Shown: positions 63,372 to 64,000 of the stretch, one piece after another | Layout: each line of letters starts with the position of its first letter | Position numbering within the stretch: the stretch's first letter is position 1 | Source: Tetradesmus obliquus | Lineage: Eukaryota; Chlorophyta; Chlorophyceae; Sphaeropleales; Scenedesmaceae | Direction: 5' to 3' | NCBI GenBank assembly: GCA_030272155.1 | Contig: CP126202.1 | Span: 4,051,501-4,115,500 of the forward strand | Length of the DNA stretch: 64,000 bases | Notes under the pieces: generated by a model | Seen by the model: the letters and a program-made list of their open reading frames with translations, nothing else | Databases searched by the model: none | What the model was told of the DNA's origin: nothing | Position numbers and translations under genes: made by a program

Positions 63372-64000
63372 GCCAGCTGAGCCAGCAGTGCAGATCAGTG
63401 CAGTGCATAGCGCTGTGGCACAAGCCAGGGCAACGCACCACATCAGCCACCAGCTTAGGGGCTGAACCCCAAACCTAACCTAGCCAGCAGCCAACAGCCT
63501 GTAATCCTGCCAGGTGATGACGCACCTGCAGCAGCTGCTGGGCTGTGCTGCCACCGCATCCTAAGACAATTACTGCAGAGAACCCTGTTCAGATAGTTCA
63601 GCCTCACTCACGAGTGCAGATGGTGCAGCGCCTGCAGCAGCTGCCGGCATATGCTGCCGCAGAATCCCATATAATGCACTGCAGAGATCGCGTTTGAAGC
63701 AGCTCAGCCTTACTCACGGGTGCAGGTGGTGCAGCGCCTGCAGCAGCTGCCTCTTAATGTTGCCGCTGGATCCTATCCAATGTACTGCAGAGAATGCATT
63801 CAAAGCAGCTCAGCCTCACTCGCGAGTGCAGGTGGTGCAGCACCTGCAGCAGCTGGCTCGCACTGCTGCCACCGCATCCCAACCAATTCACTGCAGAAAA
63901 CCCCGTTCAGCTGGTTCAGCCTCACTCGCGAGTGCAGGTTGCGCAGCGCCTGCAGCAGCTGCCTCGCAATGCTGCCGCTGGATCCTACCCAGTGCACTGC
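59407..64000 (-). CDS. protein kinase, 5' part beyond the right edge, at least 8 exons
   Basis: Exons 63315-63261, 62873-62703, 62177-61884, 61597-61494, 61093-60991, 60433-60278 and 59511-59407 join in frame to a TGA at 59407. A further exon in 63.6-64.0 kb (RQLLQALHHLHS) splices in phase 2 to the catalytic loop. Landmarks: catalytic loop GIVHMDLSLDNIIM (HxDLxxxN with Asp present), an insertion with KRSVGLGDYLKVGWVLAKAM, ADFGRA (DFG), LRPPEE in place of APE, YDIWRLGCLLAELAMG (subdomain IX), YSDDALLLMEMQAWLGSPP, and finally MLAYDPAQRPSAGELLQHEF (subdomain XI Arg). The ATP-binding lobe is outside the window. HMDLSLDN and PPE are atypical. Family and substrate are not assignable. Confidence 0.87.
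59825..60085 (-). repeat. three donor-side echoes of the kinase exon ending at 60278
   Basis: The exon end RSITPDMTP plus GTGCG recurs as HISPDMCQ (about 60051-60080), ISRNMCQ (about 59920-59945) and HISQDMLQ (about 59815-59842), each close to a GTGCGG or decayed donor. All are downstream of the true exon. Confidence 0.75.
60500..60685 (-). repeat. acceptor-side echoes of the kinase exon starting at 60433
   Basis: Copies at about 60500-60562 and 60615-60682 encode QFTRSSPRFRDLLHLC and QFTRNSPRFSQLCLPNGLLHL, against the true FTRSSPRFRELYLPNDLLHL. Both lie upstream of the true exon. Confidence 0.88.
60786..60900. repeat. inverted pair of exon-end echoes (38-bp hairpin arms)
   Basis: Arms 60786-60823 and 60863-60900 are reverse complements with 36 of 38 matches and a 39-nt loop. 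Both derive from the kinase exon end MEMQAWLGSPP plus donor at 60991. One copy is in gene orientation, the other inverted. Confidence 0.9.
61676..61712 (-). repeat. acceptor-side echo of the kinase exon starting at 61597
   Basis: The minus strand repeats EILGLPYA (true exon start at 61597), then diverges. A CAG array separates it from the true exon. Confidence 0.85.
62880..63106. repeat. 12-bp minisatellite (GTGTGACATCAG)n
   Basis: About 19 head-to-tail copies with GTG/ATG/GAG variation at the first bases lie in a kinase intron. The sequence flanking on the right (CAAGGACCGCAGCATGCTGC) echoes the exon start on the left (CAAGGACGACAGCATGCTGC). Confidence 0.95.
63510..64000 (-). repeat. about 106-bp tandem array of a kinase exon end
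   Basis: Five copies (near 63515 partial, 63602, 63709, 63814 and 63920) encode variants of RQLLQALHHLHS and its donor. Only the copies near 63602 and 63709 keep a GT at the right place, and the 63602 copy gives the best in-phase junction to the catalytic-loop exon. The array runs to the window edge. Confidence 0.9.

Overview
This is nuclear DNA of a green alga, most likely a chlorophycean. The protein-coding genes are dense in introns with GT..AG boundaries. Coding and intronic DNA is full of CAG/CTG runs (poly-Q, poly-A and poly-S tracts). TGTAA motifs, the usual chlorophyte polyadenylation signal, follow several stop codons. A PIN-LIKES-type carrier fits the green lineage. Exons were joined by hand from splice consensus and reading phase. 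In nine of the multi-exon genes the joined exons keep frame through to the stop, or to the window edge for the kinase; the kinesin has one unresolved junction, the glutathione transferase an open last exon and the OXLD1-like gene an open 5' end.

Layout, left to right: a possible 3' terminal exon (2-211); a novel Ser/Arg-repeat protein with a C-terminal hydrophobic tail (1127-3907, +); a J-domain chaperone (8237-5413, -); a TBC-domain Rab GTPase-activating protein (16379-10149, -); a ZC3H3-like CCCH zinc-finger protein (17171-21740, +); an unknown protein (23285-25973, +); a 137-bp tandem repeat (26.6-27.0 kb); a 5'-truncated LINE reverse transcriptase with a 25-bp target-site duplication (27612-29282, -); a small OXLD1-like protein (31.7-31.2 kb, -); an N-terminal-motor kinesin, probably kinesin-7 (40737-33920, -); a YfcG/Ure2p-type glutathione transferase (41252 to about 45.1 kb, +); the exosome subunit RRP40 (45392-46735, +); a PIN-LIKES/auxin-efflux-type carrier (52929-48663, -); an unknown repeat-rich protein (53604-57323, +); tRNA-Thr(AGT) and tRNA-Ala(AGC) (58.6-58.4 kb, -); and a protein kinase running off the right edge (64000-59407, -).

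The genes do not form a pathway; they look like an ordinary eukaryotic gene neighbourhood covering trafficking, RNA processing, the cytoskeleton, redox and transport.

The most unusual signal is architectural. At least seven genes carry exon 'echoes': one to four extra partial copies of an exon edge, together with the adjoining splice site, lying in the neighbouring intron. Copies of an exon start with its acceptor lie upstream of the true exon, and copies of an exon end with its donor lie downstream. In three genes the coding end is also repeated beyond the stop codon. The kinesin and ZC3H3-like genes show no clear echoes.
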